From an uncultured Moraxella sp. (GTDB lineage: Bacteria > Pseudomonadota > Gammaproteobacteria > Pseudomonadales > Moraxellaceae): 34,791 bases of DNA. The stretch lies in contig CALJUC010000128.1 of NCBI GenBank assembly GCA_937975585.1, forward strand, positions 1 through 34,791, written 5' to 3'. A program made the position numbers and the translations under genes. Under the pieces are notes generated by a model, which did not search any database, was not told the origin of the DNA, and saw only the letters and a program-made list of their open reading frames with translations. Below, in pieces: positions 17,145 to 26,014 of this stretch (positions are counted from its first letter, which is position 1; each line of letters begins with the position of its first letter).

Positions 17145-17160
17145 CGTTTCACGTGAAACA
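17145..17160. promoter_or_regulatory. parS-type site 5
   Basis: CGTTTCACGTGAAACA, one end base off consensus, in the gap between the terminator and the thrC 3' end. Confidence 0.87.
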
Positions 17161-17173
17161 CATATCAATAACA

Positions 17174-18589
17174 TTATAGCGGTTTCACATGGGTTTCGAT
17201 TTGTTGCCTGACCAAATTCGCATCATTGGTAAGTTCCACGACTTGCTGTGGCAAGCTTTCAATTCCTTGGGTATTAGCCGGACGTGGAATACCAACCGTA
17301 CCTACCGCTTCAGTGATGGTTTCACTAAATTTTGCCGGTAAAGCGGTTTCGGCACAGACGATGGTTTCACCAGGATTACGTACTTCACGTGCTACTTTCA
17401 CGCCATCAGCGGTATGTGGGTCAATCAACTCATCATCTTCTGCATACACTTGCTTAATGGTCGCAATACGATCCGCATGGGTCGATTTGCCTGAGGTAAA
17501 GCCGTATTTGCCGCTCACATCACCCAATAGATTCGACAAATCAAAGCCTTTACCGCTATTTACATCCGCCCATAACTGTTGAATAGTTTCGCCATTTTTG
17601 CCTTCTAACAGATAAATAAAACGTTCAAAGTTTGACGCTTTTGAGATATCCATCGATGGACTAGAGGTTACATAGGTTTTGTCGGCGGTACGTGGGCTAT
17701 ATTTACCGGTTTGGAAAAAGTCGTTTAGTACGTCATTTTCGTTGGTGGCGACAATCAAGCGATCAATCGGCAAGCCCATTTCACGGGCGATATGACCGGC
17801 ACACACGTTCCCAAAGTTACCTGATGGTACGCAGAAGCTAACCTTTTCTTGGTTAGTGCTGGTGCTCGCAAAATAGCCTTTAAAGTAATAGACGATTTGC
17901 GCCAAGATACGACCCCAGTTGATTGAGTTGACGGTGCCTAGACTGTACTTAGCCTTGAATTCTGCATCTTGTTGAAGCGCTTTTACGATATCTTGGCAGT
18001 CATCAAACATCCCTTCAATCGCGATATTATGGATGTTTTTATCAGTTAAGCTATACATTTGGGCGCGTTGAAATTCGCTCATTTTACCAAGCGGTGACAT
18101 CATAAAAACTTCAATATTGTCTTTCCCGCGTAGAGCATATTCAGCAGCTGAACCTGTATCACCACTGGTCGCACCGATAATGGTTAAGCGCTCGTTCTTT
18201 TGTTTTAATACATACTCAAACGCATTGCCCAAAAACTGCATTGCGATGTCTTTAAATGCCAAAGTTGGGCCATTTGATAATGCCAAAATTTTGATACCAT
18301 CTGATAGCGTGCGTACTGGGGTAATATCGTCTGTACCGAACACATCTTTGGTATAGGTTTTATCAATTAGTGCTTTTAAGTCCGCTTCAGGGATATCTGT
18401 TGCAAATAAGCGCATGATGGCAAATGCCAAATCAGGGTAGCTGAGGCTACGCCATTCGGTGAGCGTCGCATCGTCGATTTGTGGGTAGCTTTCAGGTAGC
18501 ATCAAGCCACCATCTGGTGCCAAGCCCATCAATAATACATCACTAAATTGCATCGGTGCGGTTTTACCACGAGTACTGATATAATTCAT
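17174..18589 (-). CDS. thrC: Threonine synthase
   Basis: PLP enzyme that converts O-phosphohomoserine to threonine. It belongs to the longer class with the N-terminal YISTRGKTAPMQFSDVLLMGLAPDGGL block. The PLP lysine is K113 in LAFKDIAMQFLGN. Other landmarks are GATSGDTGSAAEYA, NSINWGRILAQIVYYF and PSGNFGNVCAG. Length 471 aa. It lies 25 bp after a LysE-type exporter gene on the same strand, apparently the last gene of a run fmt-rsmB-lysE-thrC. The more usual partner hom is not here. Confidence 0.97.
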   Translation of the reverse strand: MNYISTRGKTAPMQFSDVLLMGLAPDGGLMLPESYPQIDDATLTEWRSLSYPDLAFAIMRLFATDIPEADLKALIDKTYTKDVFGTDDITPVRTLSDGIKILALSNGPTLAFKDIAMQFLGNAFEYVLKQKNERLTIIGATSGDTGSAAEYALRGKDNIEVFMMSPLGKMSEFQRAQMYSLTDKNIHNIAIEGMFDDCQDIVKALQQDAEFKAKYSLGTVNSINWGRILAQIVYYFKGYFASTSTNQEKVSFCVPSGNFGNVCAGHIAREMGLPIDRLIVATNENDVLNDFFQTGKYSPRTADKTYVTSSPSMDISKASNFERFIYLLEGKNGETIQQLWADVNSGKGFDLSNLLGDVSGKYGFTSGKSTHADRIATIKQVYAEDDELIDPHTADGVKVAREVRNPGETIVCAETALPAKFSETITEAVGTVGIPRPANTQGIESLPQQVVELTNDANLVRQQIETHVKPL

Positions 18590-18614
18590 GTTTTTTCCTA
18601 AGAACTTTAAACAA

Positions 18615-19244
18615 TTAACGTCTAATTTCGGTTAGCGTTCTTACTGCTAAACCTGTCAAAACGGTTGCCATGAGCCATTTTTGCAACTTAATCATTAAGG
18701 GTTGGCCGGTTAACAACTTAGCGATACGACTAGCAGATAGTACAATCAAAACATTGACCGTAACGCTAATCACAATTTGGGTTGCACCCAATATCAATGA
18801 CTGTAAAAACGCATTTCCAAGTTCAGGTTTGACAAATTGCGGTAATAACGATAAATACATCACGGCAATTTTGGGGTTCAATAAATTGGGCAATAAACCC
18901 ATCAAATATAGCTTAGTCGGGCTATCTGTGTCCAGTTTTTGTACTTCAAATAACGACTTCGCATTGGGCTTGATTGCTTGCCAAGCCCAATACAACAAGT
19001 ATAACGCGCCAAGGAATTTAACCGTGTCATACGCGAAGGGTATTGCCATAACAATCGCAGTAATGCCAAAGGCCGCCAACAGCATATAAACAACAAACCC
19101 CGTTGCCACGCCAAATAACGAGATTAAGCCTGCTCGTTTGCCTTGGACAATCGAGCGAGAGATTAAATACAGCATATTTGGCCCTGGTATTAACACCATC
19201 CCAAGGGCAATCATGGCAAAGGTCAAAATCACGGCAAACGTCAT
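18615..19244 (-). CDS. LysE/RhtB-family amino-acid exporter
   Basis: Inner-membrane translocator expected to export amino acids such as threonine, homoserine lactone or lysine. The family start is clear: IALGMVLIPGPNMLYLISRSIVQGKRAGL. Six hydrophobic segments are discernible over 209 aa, with the conserved LLNPKIAVMYLSLLPQFV block in the middle. Placement 25 bp upstream of thrC and 16 bp downstream of rsmB suggests co-transcription with threonine synthase, making threonine or a relative an attractive substrate. That is inference from context. Confidence 0.85.
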   Translation of the reverse strand: MTFAVILTFAMIALGMVLIPGPNMLYLISRSIVQGKRAGLISLFGVATGFVVYMLLAAFGITAIVMAIPFAYDTVKFLGALYLLYWAWQAIKPNAKSLFEVQKLDTDSPTKLYLMGLLPNLLNPKIAVMYLSLLPQFVKPELGNAFLQSLILGATQIVISVTVNVLIVLSASRIAKLLTGQPLMIKLQKWLMATVLTGLAVRTLTEIRR

Positions 19245-19260
19245 AGTCTATACCCTCAAT

Positions 19261-20580
19261 TTAACCCTTTTTTTGCAATAAGGCATAATAAAAACCATCA
19301 CCACCGTTCGGGTCTAATGGCAGACATTGCCAACCTATCTCGCGTTTGATTTGGTTGGGCAGGTTTAAACTGAAATCTATCTGTTGTCCATCAGCATGCT
19401 CTGCCAAAAATTTTGCAAGTTGCTGCTCATTTTCTGCTTTTAACAGTGAGCAAGTAACATATAAGAGTAGACCACCATCGCGTAGATTATGCCAACAATT
19501 CGCTAGAATCGTTGCCTGTAACTCGACCGTTTGGGTGACATCGCTTTCTTGACGTAACAAAGCGATATCTGGATGGCGACGCAACACACCCGTGGCCGTA
19601 CAAGGGGCATCGAGCAAGATAATATCTTGGGGTTGTGACGTGCGATAATGGGTAGCATCGGCTGTCACTAAACTCACATTGTTACCCAATAGTTGTAATC
19701 GCGTTAGATTTTCCTCAACACGTTGTAGACGACGGCTATCATTATCCAAAGCAATAAGGTGTTTCACGTGGAACATCTCAAGTAGATGTGCAGTCTTGCC
19801 ACCCGGTGCAGCACACGCATCTAATATCACCGGTAAATCAGCCAGTGACATCGCATTTTGACTGGCCAAAATATAGGCTGATAACTGAGCATGCGCATCT
19901 TGCACACTGACCCAGCCTTCAGCAAAATACGGCAAACTGGTCACATTGATATTGTCACCCAAGCGAATCGCCTGTGCGCTATTAACGCCCAAATCTACAA
20001 CGTCATGGGCAATTTCTGCCTGTGTTAGCAATTGGGCATAATGCGTCAGGGTGCAAAATTTGGCATTGACCCGTAAAAAAATCGGTGCGGGGTGACGCAA
20101 TGCTTGACCCAATTCGATATAATATTCTGGCCAATCAGTTTTTAATTGCTTAGCGAGCCAGTTGGGTAAGCTGTGATTTTTTTCGATTTTTTTGCGGAAC
20201 TTGGCAGGATTTTTCTGTACTTTGCGTAAGATGGCATTAATGAGTCCCGCGCCATAGCCTTTATCCAACTGCTTAATCGCTTCAACGGTTTCACCAATCG
20301 CGGCATAATCGGGTGTATCTAAGTATAGCAATTGGTATAAACCGATATTTAGACCAGCCCATACGCCTTTGTCAGTGACTTCATTTTCAATCAGACTCTC
20401 ACCAATCCGGCTTAAAGCCCACCACTGACGCAATGTACCCAGCAATAACTCATGGGCAAAGCCCCGGTCTTTGTCCGCGACTTGATTGAGTAATGGCTCA
20501 AGAAGGCTGGCTAATGATTCGCCATGCTGAATGCGCTCAAGGGTCGCAATGACACTGGCACGGGTCGAAAGTTTGCTCAT
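19261..20580 (-). CDS. rsmB: 16S rRNA m5C967 methyltransferase RsmB
   Basis: SAM-dependent methyltransferase acting on cytosine 967 of 16S rRNA. The N-terminal NusB-like domain spans about 1-140. The methyltransferase domain follows with SAM-binding DACAAPGGKTAHLLE (residues 254-268), the DAPCTATG motif with C327 and the catalytic LYVTCSLL with C377. Length 439 aa. Its ATG overlaps the fmt stop by four bases (ATGA), so the two are translationally coupled, as in many proteobacteria. A parS-type site is embedded at the segment MFHVKHL (269-275), right after the SAM motif. Confidence 0.96.
   Translation of the reverse strand: MSKLSTRASVIATLERIQHGESLASLLEPLLNQVADKDRGFAHELLLGTLRQWWALSRIGESLIENEVTDKGVWAGLNIGLYQLLYLDTPDYAAIGETVEAIKQLDKGYGAGLINAILRKVQKNPAKFRKKIEKNHSLPNWLAKQLKTDWPEYYIELGQALRHPAPIFLRVNAKFCTLTHYAQLLTQAEIAHDVVDLGVNSAQAIRLGDNINVTSLPYFAEGWVSVQDAHAQLSAYILASQNAMSLADLPVILDACAAPGGKTAHLLEMFHVKHLIALDNDSRRLQRVEENLTRLQLLGNNVSLVTADATHYRTSQPQDIILLDAPCTATGVLRRHPDIALLRQESDVTQTVELQATILANCWHNLRDGGLLLYVTCSLLKAENEQQLAKFLAEHADGQQIDFSLNLPNQIKREIGWQCLPLDPNGGDGFYYALLQKKG
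19760..19775. promoter_or_regulatory. parS-type site 6, inside rsmB
   Basis: TGTTTCACGTGGAACA, same variant as site 3. Read on the minus strand as MFHVKH. Confidence 0.87.
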
Positions 20581-21617
20581 AGCAACATATCCCCGTCTTG
20601 TAGCTTGTCCCCATTGGCAATTTGCTCAGCGGTCAATGGCTTACCGCCCGCCCACTGCAGCTTGGTCAAATTGATTAAATGTTGGACACCTTCTGCATCC
20701 GGCCCACACGCTACCAAAATTGCATTTTTACCCACGCTGACTACTTTACCCGCGGGCTGTTGGGTGGTTTGGTCTGGCTTAATCGGATGGGCTGCTAAGA
20801 CCTTAATACGTGAATTTGGGTCTTTATTGGCATCAAGATAAGTAAAACTGTTTAACGCACGAATTTGACGTTGGATACTAAATGCATCGTGTTGCCAGTT
20901 AATCTCACCCTCAGCCGTGGTGATTTTTTCCGCATAGTTGGCTTGGGTATCGTCTTGTGGTTCGGCTTTCGCTTGATACTTACTTAAGTCCTTTAACACA
21001 GTGACAATGGCTTGACCACCTAAGTCAGCCAGTTTGTCATGGAGTGTCTGCGTGGTATCTGTATCGCTAATCGGGCAGCTAACTTTGTATAGCATATCGC
21101 CGGTGTCTAGGCCTTGTGCCATTTGCATAATGGTGATACCGGTTTGCGCATCATTGGCCAAAATCGCACGCTGAATCGGTGCAGCACCACGCCAGCGAGG
21201 CAATAATGAGCCATGAATATTTAGACAACCAAAAGTCGGTGTATTTAACACGCCCAATGGCAATATCAAACCATAGGCTGCGACAATCATAATGTCTGGT
21301 CGATAAGCGGCCAATGTTTCACGTGAAACCTTACCTTGTTCATGTTTAAGGCTAAAACTCTGAGGTTGTTCGATAGGAATATTATGATGTAAGGCAAATT
21401 GTTTGACCGGGCTCGCGCTAAGTTTTTGACCACGTCCTGCTTTACGGTCAGGCTGGGTATACACAGCAACGATGTCGATGTTTAGCAATGATTGTGATTC
21501 GAATAGCGCTGTCAAACTATGCGCCGCAAACTCAGGTGTGCCAGCAAAGATAACCCGCAACGGCGCTTGGCTGTCAGGGGTGGAATTTACATCAGATGAC
21601 ATAGGATTTTTCGTCAT
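20577..21617 (-). CDS. fmt: Methionyl-tRNA formyltransferase
   Basis: Formylates Met on initiator tRNA using 10-formyl-tetrahydrofolate. The opening LRVIFAGTPEFAAHSL, the catalytic block LNIHGSLLPRWRGAAPIQRAI and GITIMQMAQGLDTGDML are classical. The C-terminal tRNA-binding domain covers about 215-346. An N-terminal extension of about 19 residues, Ser/Asp rich, precedes the family start; a second in-frame ATG five codons in could be the real start, but neither has a strong ribosome site. The usual partner def (deformylase) is not upstream; the next gene upstream, a histidine kinase, is divergent. Confidence 0.96.
   Translation of the reverse strand: MTKNPMSSDVNSTPDSQAPLRVIFAGTPEFAAHSLTALFESQSLLNIDIVAVYTQPDRKAGRGQKLSASPVKQFALHHNIPIEQPQSFSLKHEQGKVSRETLAAYRPDIMIVAAYGLILPLGVLNTPTFGCLNIHGSLLPRWRGAAPIQRAILANDAQTGITIMQMAQGLDTGDMLYKVSCPISDTDTTQTLHDKLADLGGQAIVTVLKDLSKYQAKAEPQDDTQANYAEKITTAEGEINWQHDAFSIQRQIRALNSFTYLDANKDPNSRIKVLAAHPIKPDQTTQQPAGKVVSVGKNAILVACGPDAEGVQHLINLTKLQWAGGKPLTAEQIANGDKLQDGDMLL
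21315..21330. promoter_or_regulatory. parS-type site 7, inside fmt
   Basis: TGTTTCACGTGAAACC, one end base off consensus. Read in the fmt frame as VSRET. Confidence 0.87.
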
Positions 21618-21771
21618 TTTTTTGGTGGGTTTCTGCTATTATAGTATGATTTACTAAAATACTAAACGTATGCTTTGTCAGCGTCTGGTTTGCCCCTCAT
21701 CGCATTATAAATTCAAATCGCCATATCTAAGCACGGTTAGATAAGTTTACTCAATTAGGTGGTTAGGTCGT

Positions 21772-24597
21772 ATGCCTGCAAGTCCTTCTTCCATTCTATC
21801 TCGACCCACGACTCGATCCATCTTATTAAACGGTGTCGCTGTCATTGGCACCATGTTAATCGTCACCTATATGATGATATGGTTTGATGCAATGCAGCGC
21901 CAAAATGCGGCTGGCGAATTATTTTTGCACCAAATTGTGTATGAGGCGAACCATCGCATTGATGCCCATCATGAAGAATTAGATAATTTCTTTGTCAAAC
22001 CACCCAAATCGATTGCAAGCTATCAGTTATTTGTGGTCGCACCGGATGGCCATACTTATACTATCAGTAGTGACACTAATCATACTACCAATCAACCTCC
22101 GAATTGGTCGCTTAGAATCGGCGAAGAAGAACGCATCTTACAGCACCTAAACCATTTTGAGGCCTGGGCACCGCTTAGCCAAGATTACCATCTGTATGCA
22201 CGTGTGCAATATATGCCAGTATGGCAATATGTGTGTCATACGTTTTATTTATCGCCATTGTTAGTGGCTTTGGTCTTAGTATTGCTGATGGTGCGTAAGC
22301 TACAACAACGCCGACAAAACTGGTCTAACTTACTAAATTATATGCAGCACCTGCCGGTTGACTTACAATCTGGCTATGAACCGCTCAAGCTGAACGAGTC
22401 TGCCACCGAACCCGATATTCTGCGTTTAGTGGAACTAATTAACCGTCTGTCCTTTAAGACATCTCAATACGTGAGTCGGGTCAATCAGCAGTGTTGGCGC
22501 CAGCATGCGCTGATTGACAATGCACCCGTGGCATTATTTTTAATCAGTCGTCGTGGCAAATTGCTGTATTTTAATGAGCAATTTGCCCATATATTTGCCA
22601 CGCCGTTTGATAGTGATGTCACCTATATGTTGAGTGACTTCATTACCGGGGAAGACAAAGCGACACAGCAGTTACTCACACAACTGCAACAGCAGAATTT
22701 GTATGTCAACTTGCCGGTAATTGATATACAGCATGAGAATCGCTTTGAGTTACGTTTAAATCCCTTGTATAACCATCTTGGGCAACTTAAAGGCTTTAGT
22801 GGTGCCTTACAAGTCGTTACACGTTATCAAGCCCAGATCCAAAAAGCATGGCTAGAAGATAGACAAAAAACGGAAAAGCTGGCTAGTTTTGATAAGCTTT
22901 GGGCTATATTAGGTCATGAGCTGCGTACACCGTTAAGCGGTATGATTGGCATGATTGAGTTGTTAGTCAACGACCAAAACACCTTAAATCCTGAGCAGTT
23001 GGATACAGTTTTGACGCTTCAGCAATCTAGCCAAACCATGCTACAACTGCTTAATGACATGCTAGATTTGGCCAAGCTCGATGCTGGCAAGTTACAAACC
23101 AATATCGCATCAGTTAACTTATTACAGGTCTTGCGCCAAGTTACCTCATTGATGATAGGGAATGCCCGGCATAACCATGTGAGTTTATATATCTTCGCTG
23201 ACCCATATATCCCTTGGTATTTTGATAGCGATGATGGTCGATTACGTCAGATTTTACTTAACTTATTAAGTAATGCAATTAAATTTACCCAACATGGGTA
23301 TGTGGCGCTACTCGCTGATAAGATTGAAAGTGACAACCCGGTCATCATGCAAAAACTTGCTGATCGCATCCAAGCAGGCTTTCAAGTACCGATGCACTGG
23401 CTACGCTTAATCGTTAAAGACTCAGGGATTGGCATTCAACCCAACGATCAACAAAAGCTGTTTTCGTATTTTAATCAGGCAAATGAATCCATTAGTCGCC
23501 AATTCGGTGGAACAGGTTTGGGATTGGCGATTTCTAATAACTTTACCCAACTTCTTGGTGGTTTTATTCATTTAAAAAGTGAGTATGGCAAAGGCAGTGA
23601 ATTCCAAGTTTATCTACCAATGGATAAATTTAGTATTCAACCAGCATTTGATTTTCGCTTAGAGTATCTCAAGATATTTCTCATCATTATTTGTCCTTAT
23701 GAGATTGTCTACCTGTTTAACCGATTCTTAAATTATGCCAATATCCCAGCGCTGATTGTCACTGAGCTTGACGATACCAGTATTAAACATATTAATTCTT
23801 TAAAATTTGACACTGAAACGCCGGTATTTTTAGTGGATAATGTGTCCTATGAAGCCTCGCCTAGCACATTTGATCAACTAAGCTATTTTGAAGACGGTAT
23901 TAATATTCTTGCCAGTATCGAATCTGAGCGTATGCTACCGGCGCATATTTTGGATAAGTTTGATGGGGTATTACAAAAACCATTAGTGATTAGTGTGCTA
24001 TTGGCAGAAATCTCACGGCTATACCAACAGCGTAGTGTCGGAGCGGCACGCGTGACCCAACTGTCTGCTGAGGCAGCGTTCAGGCAGTTTCTGCAAAACC
24101 CTGAAGTAGCGAATTACGTCACACCCCCTGATAGGTTTGCTGATGAACACATTATTGACCATTTACCACTAACCGATGATTACAAGCCGAAATCCACCAC
24201 GGATGCAGCTTTGTCCAAACCAAGATTTCATCATCGAAAATATATCTTATTAGCCGAAGATAACCCAGTTAATCAAAAAATTGTACAAAAACATTTGGAT
24301 AAACTCGGCTATCGTGTCCTCATTGCGAACAATGGCCAACAGGCAATTGAGCTATTAAAAGAACACCGTACCCAAATTGGTTTAATTCTCATGGACTGCC
24401 AGATGCCTGTCCTAGATGGTCTTGAAGCCACGCGTCGAATTCGCGCAAGTAAAGACAGCGTGCCTATTATCGCCCTTACTGCTAACGATACCGATGACGA
24501 CCGTGAAGCCTGTATTCATGCAGGTATGGACAATTTTCTGACCAAGCCGATCAATCGTGATAATATCGCTATGCTACTAAATCGTTACTTGTTTTAA
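21772..24597 (+). CDS. Hybrid sensor histidine kinase, BarA/GacS-like
   Basis: Membrane sensor kinase, 941 aa. A first membrane segment at about 18-38 and a second at about 154-174 enclose a periplasmic sensor of about 115 residues. A PAS-like region (about 240-350, with LIDNAPVALFLISRRGKLLYFNEQF) leads to the dimerisation helix with phospho-acceptor H382 (LGHELRTPLSG). The ATPase domain shows NLLSNAIKFT, DSGIGI and FGGTGLGLAISN. A middle region (about 625-750) looks like a receiver that has lost its acidic pocket, though it keeps a LQKPL ending. A true C-terminal receiver follows with D875 (ILMDCQMPVLDG) and K925 (TKP). No Hpt domain follows, unlike BarA/GacS. No response regulator is adjacent. 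The signal is unknown. Confidence 0.9.
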   Translation: MPASPSSILSRPTTRSILLNGVAVIGTMLIVTYMMIWFDAMQRQNAAGELFLHQIVYEANHRIDAHHEELDNFFVKPPKSIASYQLFVVAPDGHTYTISSDTNHTTNQPPNWSLRIGEEERILQHLNHFEAWAPLSQDYHLYARVQYMPVWQYVCHTFYLSPLLVALVLVLLMVRKLQQRRQNWSNLLNYMQHLPVDLQSGYEPLKLNESATEPDILRLVELINRLSFKTSQYVSRVNQQCWRQHALIDNAPVALFLISRRGKLLYFNEQFAHIFATPFDSDVTYMLSDFITGEDKATQQLLTQLQQQNLYVNLPVIDIQHENRFELRLNPLYNHLGQLKGFSGALQVVTRYQAQIQKAWLEDRQKTEKLASFDKLWAILGHELRTPLSGMIGMIELLVNDQNTLNPEQLDTVLTLQQSSQTMLQLLNDMLDLAKLDAGKLQTNIASVNLLQVLRQVTSLMIGNARHNHVSLYIFADPYIPWYFDSDDGRLRQILLNLLSNAIKFTQHGYVALLADKIESDNPVIMQKLADRIQAGFQVPMHWLRLIVKDSGIGIQPNDQQKLFSYFNQANESISRQFGGTGLGLAISNNFTQLLGGFIHLKSEYGKGSEFQVYLPMDKFSIQPAFDFRLEYLKIFLIIICPYEIVYLFNRFLNYANIPALIVTELDDTSIKHINSLKFDTETPVFLVDNVSYEASPSTFDQLSYFEDGINILASIESERMLPAHILDKFDGVLQKPLVISVLLAEISRLYQQRSVGAARVTQLSAEAAFRQFLQNPEVANYVTPPDRFADEHIIDHLPLTDDYKPKSTTDAALSKPRFHHRKYILLAEDNPVNQKIVQKHLDKLGYRVLIANNGQQAIELLKEHRTQIGLILMDCQMPVLDGLEATRRIRASKDSVPIIALTANDTDDDREACIHAGMDNFLTKPINRDNIAMLLNRYLF

Positions 24598-24606
24598 TTC
24601 GGACAA

Positions 24607-24646
24607 CAAAAAAGCAGCCGCAATCTGTCATAGGGCTGCTTTTTTG
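24607..24646. terminator. Terminator after the hybrid kinase
   Basis: Thirteen-base stem CAAAAAAGCAGCC / GGCTGCTTTTTTG with a 14-base loop, between convergent genes. Confidence 0.9.
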
Positions 24647-24697
24647 TCAAACAATACGCTTTCAGTTTTAGATTACCATCTTATATGCTAGCTTGAT

Positions 24698-25864
24698 TTA
24701 CGAAGTTGCTTTGGTGGTAAATTTAATCGACTGGTTAGCTGCACTACCATCCGTGTAGGTAAGGCGATACGTTGCTTGATACAAGGTATTAGGCTTTAAC
24801 GGCGCATCAGGCATAAACACGACTTCATTGGCGGCTAACGAACCATTAGGATCATTGTCCTTCGTCATGACATGGATATACCCTGCAGATTGGCCATTTT
24901 CGCTAAGTGTCATACTCGCTGACCCAATCACCTTATCACTTGGCGCTAACACATATACAGGCTGGCCAATCGGGCGCGTCGCTAAGTCACGCTTATCACC
25001 AAAGGGATTTGGCGTCTCATTGGTTAGCTGGTAATCCGTAATAACACCATCACAAGGGAAGTTTAGTAATTGCTGATTTGCACGCGGTTTTATTGTGTTC
25101 GGTAGGGCAGAAACGATTTCCAAAATGTGACCGGTATAATAATACGGGCTGGTAAACCATTTAGCTTGTTGGTGGCTAATCCCGACTTCCGTATATTGGG
25201 GTACCAATAAACCTTTCATATGATAAGGCGCCGCAAATAGTCCCATCAACATATCATGGGCAGCGACAGTATCAGACGTTACATAACTGCTAGAAACACT
25301 ACTATAGGTCATCATCGCTAGATTTTCGCCATGCCCATTGCTGGCATAAGCCGTATCAATGGCTTTACTACCCAGTGTAGTCGGATTTAGGCGCTCATTA
25401 ACCGTCTGACCTGAATAATAATCATTCGTCAAACCCGTTTCAGCCAATGTTTGGTTCAAGCTATCTGTTACCACCGTTTCATAATGGCTAGCAATCGCCA
25501 TATGATTGGTTTCACTGGCAAGCTTTAAGTAATTGGCATGATTGCTCGCAGTAGTGTCAAGCGCAGCTTTGCGAGTCAATCCACCAAACCCGCATTGGGT
25601 ACGGTTATTATTCAATAATGTTAAGGCAGCAGCTTCAGGGGTATTGTTATTTTCTACTGCCGTATTAACTGATGTGGTAGTGCCTACTACTGAAGCAACC
25701 GGTGTTGAACTGACTGTCTTATCATTGGTTGTCGTGGTGCTAGTATCACTACCACCGCCGCCACCACCACAACCGACTAAAGTCGATGTTAACGCTAACG
25801 AAGATACCGTGATTAGCACGGCTTTACTGCATTTACCACCGAATACCTGATTTGAAAAAACCAT
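24698..25864 (-). CDS. CAP/SCP-domain lipoprotein
   Basis: Predicted lipoprotein with a CAP (SCP/PR-1) domain; the bacterial role is generally unknown. The lipobox LVGC precedes a Gly tract and a Ser/Thr/Val-rich linker (about 35-75). The CAP domain (about 75-255) starts AALTLLNNNRTQCGFGGLTRKAALDTTASNHANYL and includes ASNGHGENLAM, where His and Glu correspond to usual CAP cavity residues. A C-terminal beta-rich domain ends LTYTDGSAANQSIKFTT. ATG 25864 is preceded by GGTGGGA; the frame extends four codons to a TTG that I reject. Length 388 aa. No neighbour explains its role. Confidence 0.82.
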   Translation of the reverse strand: MVFSNQVFGGKCSKAVLITVSSLALTSTLVGCGGGGGGSDTSTTTTNDKTVSSTPVASVVGTTTSVNTAVENNNTPEAAALTLLNNNRTQCGFGGLTRKAALDTTASNHANYLKLASETNHMAIASHYETVVTDSLNQTLAETGLTNDYYSGQTVNERLNPTTLGSKAIDTAYASNGHGENLAMMTYSSVSSSYVTSDTVAAHDMLMGLFAAPYHMKGLLVPQYTEVGISHQQAKWFTSPYYYTGHILEIVSALPNTIKPRANQQLLNFPCDGVITDYQLTNETPNPFGDKRDLATRPIGQPVYVLAPSDKVIGSASMTLSENGQSAGYIHVMTKDNDPNGSLAANEVVFMPDAPLKPNTLYQATYRLTYTDGSAANQSIKFTTKATS

Positions 25865-25896
25865 ATTTCCCACCAATTGTTAGGTTTAGACTATCT

Positions 25897-25919
25897 TAAT
25901 CTGCGGCCTTAACAGATTA
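25897..25919. promoter_or_regulatory. Inverted repeat upstream of the CAP lipoprotein
   Basis: TAATCTG (25897-25903) and CAGATTA (25913-25919) with a 9-base spacer, about 33-55 bp before the start codon. It could be an operator or part of the leader; there is no T-run, so it is not a terminator. Confidence 0.25.
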
Positions 25920-26014
25920 GATAAAGTATAGAAAAATAACGATAAGTGAGCAACAGGTAAAGTTAATATTATTAATAAATATATATAAAACGATTTAAAA
26001 AATAGACCAATGGT

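Noticed and set aside
17375..17395. Other CACGTG hexamers (for example near 17385 and 1262)
   Set aside because: They lack the TTTC/GAAAC arms needed for parS.
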